DNA from: Sebaldella termitidis ATCC 33386
GTDB taxonomy: Bacteria; Fusobacteriota; Fusobacteriia; Fusobacteriales; Leptotrichiaceae
Assembly (NCBI RefSeq): GCF_000024405.1
Contig: NC_013517.1
Coordinates: 2,480,001 to 2,544,000 of the forward strand
Length of the DNA stretch: 64,000 nt
Reading direction: 5' to 3'
A program made the translations under genes and the position numbers. The first letter of the stretch is position 1. The number at the start of each line of letters is the position of its first letter. Positions 36,745 through 45,287 of this stretch are shown here, in pieces. Below the pieces are notes generated by a model. The model saw nothing but the letters and a program-made list of their open reading frames with translations. It ran no database searches and was not told the DNA's origin.

Positions 36745-37842
36745 CTATCCTTTTGTTTTAAAAATTATTTTTAATTTTTTGCCGGAAAATGCCAGTATTA
36801 TTACTACTATTAGTGCAGTAATCAGTTTTAAGTCTGTTGTTCTTATTTCAAGCATTTTTATAGCGCCGTCTGAAAAATGCAGTGCTTTATATAATGCCTT
36901 AAACCAGTCATTTGATCTAAGAGCTATATAAATGATGAACTGGTACAAAATCGCACCTATTACTACTATCGAAGGATTATTTATTATTTTGTCCTTCTTT
37001 AACACACCCTGACCTATTATTATAGAAGCAAGACCTATTACCATAGTTCCTATTCCCATCTGCAGATCGGCAAATTTCAGATACTGTCCGTAAAGTGAAC
37101 CTGATAATGCCACAAGTCCGTTTGCCATCATCAGACCAAACATTTTCATATTCTTTTCATTGACTCCCAATCCGACTACCAGATCCTCATTATCTCCTAT
37201 AGCTCTTAAGGCAAAACCGAATTTTGTATTAAGCAGATAATCAAGACATAATTTTATTATGAATACTATATCAGCTATTATCATTAAAGTTACGTTTTTA
37301 TTTATTACAGTGTAAGTCATAAGAATAATAAAAAGAATTATATATAAACAAGTACTTATTATAAATGATCTCTTATCTTTCAGAGCTTTATCGCATAAAA
37401 ATTTCAAAAACATACACACTACGAGTATTATAACCAAAATATATAATTTATCATAGCTGAATAAATTAAATATTGTCTTATCACCCGGAATATATACATT
37501 GGCTTTTCCTACTACTCTGGAATTCACGCTGTATAAGGCTGACATCGTAAGTATTCCTGCAAGAAGATTACTTATATTCAGTCTCACGTGCATTGCTCCT
37601 GTGGCCATTCCCGCAAGAGCACCCGCTATAAATGCGATAAACATTCCAAGTATAGGATTTATATCCTTTAAGACTACTGCTGCCAATACAAATGCCCCTA
37701 AAGGAAATGATCCGTCTACCGAAAGATCCGGAAAATCCAGAATTTTATATGTCAAATATATACCCATTACCATTATAGCCAATATCAGACCCTGTTCAAA
37801 TACCGTTGTTAATCCTGCAAAAAAATTTAAAAGTCCTTCCAT
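36745..37842 (-). CDS. ABC importer permease (TrpY-like)
   Basis: 365 residues with about 9-10 membrane helices, related to the LivH/RbsC-type permeases (PF02653). Segments such as DLSVDGSFPLGAFVLAAV near residue 37 and LRAIGDNEDLVVGLGVN near 215 resemble those used in family members. It forms the channel of the importer with the ATPase downstream and two lipoproteins upstream. It is somewhat longer than the usual 290-320 residues because of an extra hydrophobic region around residues 155-200. Confidence 0.88.
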   Translation of the reverse strand: MEGLLNFFAGLTTVFEQGLILAIMVMGIYLTYKILDFPDLSVDGSFPLGAFVLAAVVLKDINPILGMFIAFIAGALAGMATGAMHVRLNISNLLAGILTMSALYSVNSRVVGKANVYIPGDKTIFNLFSYDKLYILVIILVVCMFLKFLCDKALKDKRSFIISTCLYIILFIILMTYTVINKNVTLMIIADIVFIIKLCLDYLLNTKFGFALRAIGDNEDLVVGLGVNEKNMKMFGLMMANGLVALSGSLYGQYLKFADLQMGIGTMVIGLASIIIGQGVLKKDKIINNPSIVVIGAILYQFIIYIALRSNDWFKALYKALHFSDGAIKMLEIRTTDLKLITALIVVIILAFSGKKLKIIFKTKG

Positions 37843-37878
37843 TACATTTTTTCTCCTATCCTACTGTTATTCGTTATA

Positions 37879-38865
37879 TTAATCAACGAATTTCACTTCA
37901 TTTTTCAGCTTTTCAGGTAAAGTCACCCCTATAGCCTCCATAGTCTTTTTATTAAATACCAGGTTTGTAGGCTTTAATGTGACTATTTCCAGGTCAGAAG
38001 GCGATTTCCCGTCTTTCAGAATCTGTGCAGCCAGCTTTCCGGCTTCTTTTCCCAGCTCATAGAAATCTATTCCTTTTGTATAAAGGGCTCCGTTAGTAAC
38101 TGACCCTTCGTCTGTGGCTATTACTATTTTTTTTGCTGCATTGGCTCTTTCTACCACTACAGGCATATTAGATACTACCAGATTATCAGTAGGAATATAC
38201 AGAGCATCTGCTTTTGAAAGAAGATTGTCCAGTGCCTGTGTTAACTCACTCACTGCTGTTACTGCCTGTTCTTCTACTTTTATTCCCTTTTCTGCTGCTA
38301 CTTTCTTTATAAGCTCTACCTGTGTTACAGAGTTTTGCTCTGATGAATTATATAAAACTCCTATTGTTGTTGCATTGGGATTTAATTCTTTCAGAACATC
38401 CAGCTGTTCTGCCACATTGTCTACTCTGTCGCTGCTTCCTGTAACATTAGGCTTTATCAGACCAGCCGCTTCAGGATCAGTTACTGCAGTAAATATTATC
38501 GGTATAGAGCTTGTTGCGTTCACAGCTGCCTGCGTTGTTGGTGTAGCTATTGAAAATATCAGGTCTACTTTATCAGTAACGAATTTATTCGCTATTGTAT
38601 TTGCTATTGTTATATCTCCCTGTGCATTCTGCTCGTCGTATTCTACATCCAGTCCGGCTTCTTTCAATGCATCTTTAAACCCTTCTCTTGACTGGTCTAA
38701 TGCCGGATGTGAAACTATCTGTGTTATCCCTATTTTATACTTTTTTGCTCCTTCTGTCTGAGCTGTTTCAGTTTTTGTCTCTGCTTCTTTGTTTTCTTCC
38801 TTATTTCCACATGATATCAATGAAAATAACACCATTATACATAATAAATATGACAGCTTTCTCAT
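37879..38865 (-). CDS. ABC substrate-binding lipoprotein 1 (TrpX family)
   Basis: 328 residues. A lipoprotein signal peptide (MRKLSYLLCIMVLFSLISC, Cys19) is followed by a periplasmic domain of the PF04392 family. Family-typical stretches are KIGITQIVSHPALDQSREGF, DEQNAQGD, ATPTTQAAVNATSSIPIIFTAVTDPEAAG and ALYIPTDNLVVS. It captures the ligand and delivers it to the permease encoded 36 nt downstream. Closely similar to the next gene upstream, so it arose by tandem duplication. Aromatic amino acid binding is likely by context. Confidence 0.9.
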   Translation of the reverse strand: MRKLSYLLCIMVLFSLISCGNKEENKEAETKTETAQTEGAKKYKIGITQIVSHPALDQSREGFKDALKEAGLDVEYDEQNAQGDITIANTIANKFVTDKVDLIFSIATPTTQAAVNATSSIPIIFTAVTDPEAAGLIKPNVTGSSDRVDNVAEQLDVLKELNPNATTIGVLYNSSEQNSVTQVELIKKVAAEKGIKVEEQAVTAVSELTQALDNLLSKADALYIPTDNLVVSNMPVVVERANAAKKIVIATDEGSVTNGALYTKGIDFYELGKEAGKLAAQILKDGKSPSDLEIVTLKPTNLVFNKKTMEAIGVTLPEKLKNEVKFVD

Positions 38866-38892
38866 AGAACCTCCTAAATCATTTCAAAAAAA

Positions 38893-39888
38893 TTATTTCG
38901 CTTTAGTTTCGATAAACTTAGCTTTACTCATAACATCTTCAGGAAGTTTTATACCTAATTGCTCCAGTGTTTGTTTATTTACCGCTATCTCAACAGTTTC
39001 AGATATTTTATACGGTAAATCTGACGGTTTTTTCCCGTCTTTCAAGATTTCCGCAGCCATTTTCCCGGCTTCTTTCCCTAACTGGTAATAATCTATTCCT
39101 TTTGTTATGAATATTCCGTTTTCCAACATTCCTGATTCTGCAGCAAACGTCATTATTTTAGCTGCATTTGCTTTTTCTGCAATTAGTGCCGAACTTGATG
39201 AAATCAGGTTATCTGTGGGAAGATACAATGCATCCACCTGTGTCAGCATCTTATCTATTGCCTGAGGTAATTCATTTGCCGAACTTATCCCCTGCTCCAC
39301 AATTTCAAAATCATACTTTCCTGCTACTTTTTTTATCTCTTCCAATTGTACTAATGAATTTTCCTCTGAAGAATTATATAAAAATCCAATTTTCTTTGCA
39401 TCTTTAGATATTTCTCTTAATAAGGCCAGCTGCTGCTCAATATCCACTTTGTCACTGCTTCCTGTTACATTCGGTTTTACCAGTCCGGCTGCTTCAGGAT
39501 CAGTTACCGCCGAAAATAAAATCGGTGTATCGCTTGTAGCGTTTGACACTGCCTGTGCTGTTGGTGTAGCTATTGCAAATACTAAGTCCACTTTATCAGT
39601 AACGAATTTATTCGCTATTGTATTGGCTATTGTTACATCTCCCTGTGCATTCTGCTCATCGTATTCCGCTTTTATTCCTGCTTCTTCCAGTGCATCCTTG
39701 AATCCTTCTCTTGCTTTATCCAGAGCTTGATGTGACACTATCTGAGTAATTCCTATCTTGTATACTTTATCATCTGCTTTTGTCTCGGTGTTTGCAGTAT
39801 CAGTCCCTGTCTTAGCTTCTTCTTTTTTATCTCCGCACCCTATTAATATTAGTGATAACATCATCACTAAAAACATTATTTTTTTCAT
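38893..39888 (-). CDS. ABC substrate-binding lipoprotein 2 (TrpX family)
   Basis: 331 residues, paralogue of the neighbouring protein with the same signature blocks (GITQIVSHQALDKAREGF, DEQNAQGDV, TDPEAAG). The lipobox is LIGC (Cys18). Differences concentrate in the middle, where the ligand-contact loops lie (for example SSANELPQAIDKML against AVSELTQALDNLL), so the two could bind different aromatic ligands while sharing one permease. It is the first gene of the importer set, 78 nt after the HutP-like gene. Confidence 0.9.
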   Translation of the reverse strand: MKKIMFLVMMLSLILIGCGDKKEEAKTGTDTANTETKADDKVYKIGITQIVSHQALDKAREGFKDALEEAGIKAEYDEQNAQGDVTIANTIANKFVTDKVDLVFAIATPTAQAVSNATSDTPILFSAVTDPEAAGLVKPNVTGSSDKVDIEQQLALLREISKDAKKIGFLYNSSEENSLVQLEEIKKVAGKYDFEIVEQGISSANELPQAIDKMLTQVDALYLPTDNLISSSSALIAEKANAAKIMTFAAESGMLENGIFITKGIDYYQLGKEAGKMAAEILKDGKKPSDLPYKISETVEIAVNKQTLEQLGIKLPEDVMSKAKFIETKAK

Positions 39889-39966
39889 TTGTTTCCTCCT
39901 ACTATCCTACTAAAATTTTTATTCTTACTTATAAATACTATCAAAAATTATGAATTAAGTCAATTA

Positions 39967-40413
39967 TTAAGTCAGTTCCTTTTCCTCTTTAAATATCGGA
40001 ACAGACCTGTGTGCAATGGAACTTATCACCTCATTAAACTGTAGTACTCCCACGCTTAGGAATACCGCGACGCTGAGATGTTCCCCGTCTCTTGCTATCC
40101 CTATCTTTCCTCCTACACTCAAACCGTTTATATTAGTTTCTATCTGGCTTATTGCTTCTCTCATGGCACCTATTACCGCTCCGTCATGTACATGACTGTC
40201 AGTAATAAGACCGTTTCTCTTAGCCGCTACCAGTGCGCTCTCTATAAACTTAAACCTGGAATCAGGCATTTTTCCGCCGATATCCACAGCAGCTACTTTT
40301 ATATTTTTCTTTTTGAAGTCTTCCATGTACTTTCTTTCTTCTTCTCTTGAAGAAATAGCCATTTTCAGTGCTACTCTGCATACCTGTACGCTTTTATTAT
40401 CATTAAATCCCAT
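39967..40413 (-). CDS. HutP-family RNA-binding antiterminator-like protein
   Basis: 148 residues, the same length as B. subtilis HutP. The later half contains NGLSVGGKIGIARDGEHLSVAVF and LQFNEVISSIAHRSVP, which resemble the conserved core of HutP-like proteins in clostridia. HutP binds L-histidine and Mg2+ and then a structured mRNA to prevent termination of the hut operon. Here no hut gene is nearby; the neighbours are aroQ (30 nt upstream) and the importer genes. It may control this operon in response to an aromatic amino acid or histidine. Assignment is by remembered family resemblance. Confidence 0.7.
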   Translation of the reverse strand: MGFNDNKSVQVCRVALKMAISSREEERKYMEDFKKKNIKVAAVDIGGKMPDSRFKFIESALVAAKRNGLITDSHVHDGAVIGAMREAISQIETNINGLSVGGKIGIARDGEHLSVAVFLSVGVLQFNEVISSIAHRSVPIFKEEKELT

Positions 40414-40443
40414 GTTTCCTCCTGTTTTGTTTTCTGCCTGATA

Positions 40444-40878
40444 TTATTTTAAATATTCCAGCAGATATAGCAAGCCCTCTATATATCCTTCCTTCCCTTT
40501 TCCGCATATTTGTTTTACACATGCCGGAGCTGTCACGGAAACTTTTCTGAAATCCTCTCTGTCATGAATATCGCTCAGATGAACTTCCACAGCAGGAATT
40601 GAAACAGCTTTCAAAGCATCATATATCGCATAACTGTAATGTGTATAAGCTCCCGGATTTATTATTATCCCGTCTACTTTATCATAGTAAGCCTTCTGCA
40701 GAAAATCTATTATCTCACCTTCGCTGTTTGACTGTTTTATCTCTATCTCCTCTATAAGTTTTCCGCTTACATCCTTAATATATTCCACTAGCTCCTTATA
40801 TGTTTCTGAACCGTAAACTCCTTTTTCACGAATTCCCAAAAAGTTCAGATTAGGCCCGTTTACCACTAAAAATTTCAT
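40444..40878 (-). CDS. aroQ: 3-dehydroquinate dehydratase, type II
   Basis: 144 residues, the size of the dodecameric type II enzyme of the shikimate pathway, which converts 3-dehydroquinate to 3-dehydroshikimate. Key stretches are VVNGPNLNFLGIREKGVYG (Arg/Tyr of the flexible lid), IIINPGAYTHYSYAI (catalytic region), and VEVHLSDIHDREDFRKVS. The start overlaps the aroK stop by four bases (ATGA), so translation is coupled. Confidence 0.95.
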   Translation of the reverse strand: MKFLVVNGPNLNFLGIREKGVYGSETYKELVEYIKDVSGKLIEEIEIKQSNSEGEIIDFLQKAYYDKVDGIIINPGAYTHYSYAIYDALKAVSIPAVEVHLSDIHDREDFRKVSVTAPACVKQICGKGKEGYIEGLLYLLEYLK

Positions 40879-41372
40879 TCTTCCACCTCATTTATAATCT
40901 TTATTATTGTTTCTATGACCTCCTCGAGAGAACTGTTATTTTTCACAATATAGTCAGCATAACCCTCATATAAATGATATCTCTCCCCGTATAACCTTTC
41001 GATATTGGCAGTATCCTGAAGCAGGGGTCTTAATGCATGATCTTCCTTCGCTATTTCCGAAGGATCTCTGTCCAGAAATATGACAATACCATTTTTTTTC
41101 AGATTTTCTATATTTTTTTCTCTTTTTATCACTCCTCCGCCAGTGGAAATAATAATATTGTTTTTTTCTGAAAGCTCGTTTGTATATTTTTCTTCCAGAT
41201 CTCTGAAATAATCCTCGCCGAATTCCGAAAAAATGTCTTTTATCAGCCTTCCTTCCATTTCTTCAAGATAAATATCCGCGTCATATTTTTCCATTTCCAG
41301 CTTTTCAGCCAGTAATTCAGATATTGTAGTCTTACCTGATGCCGGCATACCTATTAACACTATATTTTTCAT
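40875..41372 (-). CDS. aroK: Shikimate kinase
   Basis: 165 residues, a small P-loop kinase. Walker A is GMPASGKTT (residues 8-16), the shikimate-binding Asp lies in KYDADIYLEE, the motif STGGG with following VI occurs near residue 77, and the lid region is DHALRPLLQD. It phosphorylates shikimate at O-3. The second residue of Walker A varies (GMPASGKT) but all catalytic positions are present. Coupled to aroQ by a 4-base overlap. Confidence 0.94.
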   Translation of the reverse strand: MKNIVLIGMPASGKTTISELLAEKLEMEKYDADIYLEEMEGRLIKDIFSEFGEDYFRDLEEKYTNELSEKNNIIISTGGGVIKREKNIENLKKNGIVIFLDRDPSEIAKEDHALRPLLQDTANIERLYGERYHLYEGYADYIVKNNSSLEEVIETIIKIINEVEE

Positions 41373-41410
41373 TACTCTCCTTAAAACTTTATAAATACTT
41401 ATATTTTATT

Positions 41411-42295
41411 TTAAACAATATCCAACCATACTTTGGTATCTGGAGCCGGAAATTCCAGTTCAAGATCTCTGATCTCTTCTCCGGAAAGAAAAATACCGGC
41501 TGTTTCGGCATTTTCATATATATGATTTTCCTGTACCGCTTTCGGAATAGAAATTATGTCTTTTTCTCTGACAGTCCACGCAAGCAGTACCTGTACCTCG
41601 CTTATTCCTCTTTCCCCGGCTATTCTCCTTACCGTCTTATTGGCAAGAAGCTCTTTCCTGAGAATGCCTCCCTGTGCAACCGGGCAGTAAGCCATTACAG
41701 GAAGCTTTTTCTCTCGGCACCACGGAAGCAGATCGTATTCTATACCGCGCGAGCCCAAATGATACAAAACCTGGTTAACTGCACAATTTGATCCGTCAGG
41801 AATCTTCCATAATTCTTCCATATCCTTGGTATCAAAATTTGAAACTCCCCATCTTTTTATTTTACCTTCTTTTACGAGCTGTTCCATTACTTCTACAGTC
41901 TCATGAAGAGGTATTCCGCCTCTCCAGTGAAGCAAATACAGATCAATATAGTCTGTACCGAGTCTTTTCAGAGAATTTTCACATGAAAGAACCGCTCTCT
42001 TTTTTCCAGCATTTTGAGGATAAACCTTTGAAACAATAAAGATCTTATCTCTTATTCCCTTGACAGCTTCTCCGGTTACTTCTTCCGCACCGCCGCTTCC
42101 GTACATCTCAGCTGTATCAATAAGAGTCATTCCCAGATCAATTCCCAGTCTCAAAGCTTTTATTTCTTTTGCTCTTTCCGAATGCTTCTCCCCCATATGC
42201 CAAGTACCCTGTCCTATTGCATTTACCAGACTACCGTCTCTTAATTCTACATTTCTTTGAAAGTTTTCATTTTTTATTCTGTCAGTATTTTTCAC
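41411..42295 (-). CDS. Aldo/keto reductase
   Basis: 294 residues, a TIM-barrel NADPH oxidoreductase. The catalytic tetrad can be recognised: Asp in LIDTAEMYGSG, Tyr in the same segment, Lys in FIVSKVYPQNA, and His in LYLLHWRG. The late IPKAVQENHIYENAETAGIFL segment is typical of cofactor binding. Start is GTG at 42295, 8 nt after GAGG. The substrate is unknown; the position inside the aro cluster may be coincidental. Similar enzymes in this group act on sugar- or diketo-type aldehydes. Confidence 0.9.
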   Translation of the reverse strand: MKNTDRIKNENFQRNVELRDGSLVNAIGQGTWHMGEKHSERAKEIKALRLGIDLGMTLIDTAEMYGSGGAEEVTGEAVKGIRDKIFIVSKVYPQNAGKKRAVLSCENSLKRLGTDYIDLYLLHWRGGIPLHETVEVMEQLVKEGKIKRWGVSNFDTKDMEELWKIPDGSNCAVNQVLYHLGSRGIEYDLLPWCREKKLPVMAYCPVAQGGILRKELLANKTVRRIAGERGISEVQVLLAWTVREKDIISIPKAVQENHIYENAETAGIFLSGEEIRDLELEFPAPDTKVWLDIV

Positions 42296-42345
42296 ATTTA
42301 ATACCTCATTTCGCTTTGCTCCGGATTTTAAAAATATTAGCCGGA

Positions 42346-42540
42346 TTAAGCTTTTTTTATAAACTGTTTATTTGAAACTGAGTATTCATAGCCGTGATTT
42401 TTCAGTCTTTCTTCCAGAGCTTCTTTTTTTATGTCATAATAAGCACTGAAATCATCAAGATCGCTGAAATCATCTCTTAATTTCATATTCACAATGCTTA
42501 ATAATATATTTATATCTGTTTTTTCTGCATCAATCTTCAT
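42346..42540 (-). CDS. DUF4250 small protein
   Basis: 64 residues. The pattern D-x-NILLSIVNMKLRDDFSDLDDFSAYYDI, then LEERLKNHGYEYSVSNKQF, matches DUF4250, a family of about 60 residues widespread in anaerobes with no known role. It reads as two or three helices that could form a winged or helix-turn-helix-like unit. The ATG has AGGAGA 6 nt upstream. It sits between the aldo/keto reductase and an unrecognised 284-residue protein, all in one direction. Confidence 0.75.
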   Translation of the reverse strand: MKIDAEKTDINILLSIVNMKLRDDFSDLDDFSAYYDIKKEALEERLKNHGYEYSVSNKQFIKKA

Positions 42541-42621
42541 TCTCTCTCCTAAATGTCCCGTATATTTATAATTCAGTATATAATTACTTTAACATTATTA
42601 AAGATATTTTTTTGTCAAAAC

Positions 42622-43476
42622 CTAGAAAACCTGTTTCAGCATATTTTTATTTATATCATATTCTTTATTATCCTTTTTAAAAAGAGTTTTCACTTTTACT
42701 ATACCTGTTTCTCCTTCTGCCGCTTCCACAAAGTCTCCTTTTGTAACTTCCAGCTCTTTAAACGGAGCCACTATAATTTCATATATTGATGTATAAAAAT
42801 TTTTCAGATATTCTATGTCATATACATAATAAAAATCAGTCTCAATTTCTTTTATTTTTTCATAAGTCTCTGTTTCTCTCAGATAGAAGATTTTTGAACC
42901 CAGTCCTATATCTATTCCGAAAAGTGTTTTCTTTTCATTTATTAATGCTTTGTTTGCCAATGAAAGAACTATATCTATAAGAAGCTCCTCATATGCTTCC
43001 TCTTTTCCTGCCAGACTCTCCCAGTTAATATTTTCTAATTCTATTCCTTTGCTGTCCAAAAGCTTTTTTAATCCTTCTACATAACCAGTTGACAGATTTT
43101 CATAATAATAGGAATCTGTATTTTTTTGAAGATAAAAATAAATAAACTCTGTAAAAGTCATATTTTCTACATCAGTAAGTCCTAATACTTTTTCTATTGC
43201 ATTTTTTTTATCAGCGAAAAAATCCTTTTTAATTTTTTCATAGGTCTCATATTCTTCCGGAATGAGAAGACGTATCATGCTGTCAAGTTCTCCGTACTCA
43301 TCTGCACCTATTTCTTTTGCAAGTACATAATCCAGATCATTTTGTATTCTTTCGTATAATTCCTCCGAATCTCCGAAAAGTCTTTCATTATTTTCCTCTG
43401 CCAATTCTTTTAATCTTTCATTTATTTCTGCATTTTCATCAGAATTTCCATTTTTATCAGAAATTTTCTTAAACAT
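42622..43476 (-). CDS. Uncharacterised acidic soluble protein
   Basis: 284 residues, no signal peptide or membrane segment, strongly acidic and Glu/Lys/Tyr-rich, mostly helical by composition. The first 60 residues are charged and likely flexible or coiled-coil (NGNSDENAEINERLKELAEENNERL). The C-terminal part has VTKGDFVEAAEGETGIVKVKTLFKKDNKEYDINKNML, a short beta-rich module. No domain is recognised. It lies just downstream of another unrecognised protein of similar size in the aro cluster; the two are not obviously homologous. Confidence 0.65.
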   Translation of the reverse strand: MFKKISDKNGNSDENAEINERLKELAEENNERLFGDSEELYERIQNDLDYVLAKEIGADEYGELDSMIRLLIPEEYETYEKIKKDFFADKKNAIEKVLGLTDVENMTFTEFIYFYLQKNTDSYYYENLSTGYVEGLKKLLDSKGIELENINWESLAGKEEAYEELLIDIVLSLANKALINEKKTLFGIDIGLGSKIFYLRETETYEKIKEIETDFYYVYDIEYLKNFYTSIYEIIVAPFKELEVTKGDFVEAAEGETGIVKVKTLFKKDNKEYDINKNMLKQVF

Positions 43477-43588
43477 CTATCTTGCTCCAATCTGTGAATT
43501 TTTATGAGTTTTCCGGTTTATCAAGACTGTCTGCTAATAACCGGCAGTATTAAGCAATTATATTTATATTTTGAAAAAATTATAAATA

Positions 43589-44437
43589 CTATGAAATTAT
43601 CTCATAATTAATATTATTATTTCTTATCTTGCCTTTTATTGTATCTTCACAAGTAATCGTTTCTATTTCAAGCTCTGTTTCTGTTTCATTATTTATAAAA
43701 AACATGGTATTTTTCAAAATTTCCTTTATGCTTCCGTCTTCCTGAACTACAGTCAGTTTATGAGTAGATATGCCTGAGTTTAGCTTTCTTCCCAAGCCGT
43801 TATATTTGTAGTCATCTACATCTGCTGCCCAAAAGTTTATTATTTTTTCATCTTCAGTAATAGCTCCTGTTTCAGCTATAAATAAATGATATATATCACT
43901 GTTGTCATTTATAAGGTAGAGAGAATATCCCCTCTCTTTTAGTTCCGTATCTATTAATTTCAGCTTTATCAGCAGAAAATCCGAATTATATACACATATT
44001 TCATTATCAGCAATTCTCTTGCGCAGTTTCAGCAGATCGTCAAAATATATTATTTTTTCACCTTTGGCAGTAAGAACGCTGTTAACGAATTGTTCCACAT
44101 CACCTTCACTGTCTTCGCCCTGCCAGTTCACAGACAGCATATATCCTTTACTTTCCAGATACATTAAAGCAAGCTCGGAAAAATATGTATTAAATAAATC
44201 TATTTCAAATTCTTCGGGCGTATCGTATGTATGGTGCTTTAAGATTGTGCTTCTTATTTCTACATCTATGTTTTTAAGATTTCTGCTGTTATATTCGTCA
44301 ATAAATTTGTACAGAGTATCCCCTCTGTTTCCGACAATTGCCTTCATTAATTTTTTGTATTTTATTATTTCTATTTTTGTAATAGTTATTTTATTTTCTT
44401 CTTTTTTTGATATAGACTTTTTAAAAAAATTAAACAT
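43589..44437 (-). CDS. Uncharacterised soluble protein
   Basis: 282 residues, cytoplasmic, acidic. The middle (RKRIADNEICVYNSDFLLIKLKLIDTELKERGYSLYLINDNSDIYHLFIAE, described here by its start and end) is reminiscent of DUF6630-type domains, but I am not confident. The sequence near 95-115 (MLSVNWQGEDSEGDVEQFV) is rich in acid residues. The gene begins 10 nt after aroE and could be co-transcribed. Possible roles are unknown; adjacent small uncharacterised genes suggest a locally acquired set. Confidence 0.6.
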   Translation of the reverse strand: MFNFFKKSISKKEENKITITKIEIIKYKKLMKAIVGNRGDTLYKFIDEYNSRNLKNIDVEIRSTILKHHTYDTPEEFEIDLFNTYFSELALMYLESKGYMLSVNWQGEDSEGDVEQFVNSVLTAKGEKIIYFDDLLKLRKRIADNEICVYNSDFLLIKLKLIDTELKERGYSLYLINDNSDIYHLFIAETGAITEDEKIINFWAADVDDYKYNGLGRKLNSGISTHKLTVVQEDGSIKEILKNTMFFINNETETELEIETITCEDTIKGKIRNNNINYEIIS

Positions 44438-44447
44438 CGTCTCCCTC

Positions 44448-45263
44448 TTATTTATACAGAATTTTCCTTACATCTTCATATATTTCTTTTATGATTTTCT
44501 CGTCTGCTTCCATGTCATTCCATATTTCCTCGGATCTCACTGCCTGAACTACCAGCATCATCAAACCGTTTATTGTTTTTACTCCCATTGAAGCATATTT
44601 TTCCATTAGTGCTGTTTCTTCCGGATTATAAATAACATCTATCAGATATTTTACAGGAATAAAGCTGTCATTTGCAAGGGGGAGATTGTCCACCTGAGGA
44701 TACATCCCTACCGGTGTACAGTTTATTATCCCTTCTATATTCTCAAGATTTTTAATATCTACATAATTTATTATATTATCTTTATTTCTTATTTTAAATC
44801 TGTCATCCTTTTCTATGGAAGCAAGATAAACAGTATCTACGTTTAAAGCTGTCAAAGTACCGTAAATAGCCTTTGCCGCTCCTCCTGTACCGAGTATCAG
44901 TATTCTTTTTCCTTCTACTTCAAGATTATTTACCTTCATTGTTTCCCAAAAACCGTAATAATCTGTATTATAGCCGCCCAATTCTCCGTTTTTATAAGCT
45001 ACTGTGTTTACTGCCCCTATAGCTGAAGCTTCCTTTGACAGTGTATCAAGATACTTCATTACTTCTATTTTATAGGGTATTGTTACATTCAGCCCTTTCA
45101 GCTTTCCTTCTCTTACTTCATCCAGCAGTTCTTTTATATCCTCTGTTTTTCTTTCATATAATTCATATTTCCCTTTTATTCCTGCTTTCTGAAAAAATAA
45201 ATTATGAATTGTCTCAGAAAAGCTATGTCCCAGCTGTTCACCCAGCAATCCGAATTTTTCCAT
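44448..45263 (-). CDS. aroE: Shikimate dehydrogenase
   Basis: 271 residues. It reduces 3-dehydroshikimate to shikimate with NADPH. Recognisable blocks are FGLLGEQLGHSFSETIHN (shikimate-binding Ser pair), GLNVTIPYKIEV (catalytic Lys), GAVNTVAY, YNTDYYGF, the Rossmann motif LGTGGAAKAI, INCTPVGMYP and DVIYNPEETALM. All catalytic residues are present. It lies downstream of rsuA and pheA in the same direction with short gaps, forming an aromatic biosynthesis operon. Confidence 0.95.
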   Translation of the reverse strand: MEKFGLLGEQLGHSFSETIHNLFFQKAGIKGKYELYERKTEDIKELLDEVREGKLKGLNVTIPYKIEVMKYLDTLSKEASAIGAVNTVAYKNGELGGYNTDYYGFWETMKVNNLEVEGKRILILGTGGAAKAIYGTLTALNVDTVYLASIEKDDRFKIRNKDNIINYVDIKNLENIEGIINCTPVGMYPQVDNLPLANDSFIPVKYLIDVIYNPEETALMEKYASMGVKTINGLMMLVVQAVRSEEIWNDMEADEKIIKEIYEDVRKILYK

Positions 45264-45287
45264 ACTTCCTCCTTAATCTTTTCCAGT

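Noticed and set aside
38114-38761. 215-residue frame opposite the first binding lipoprotein gene
   Set aside because: It is the shadow of a gene with a clear signal peptide and family match on the other strand.
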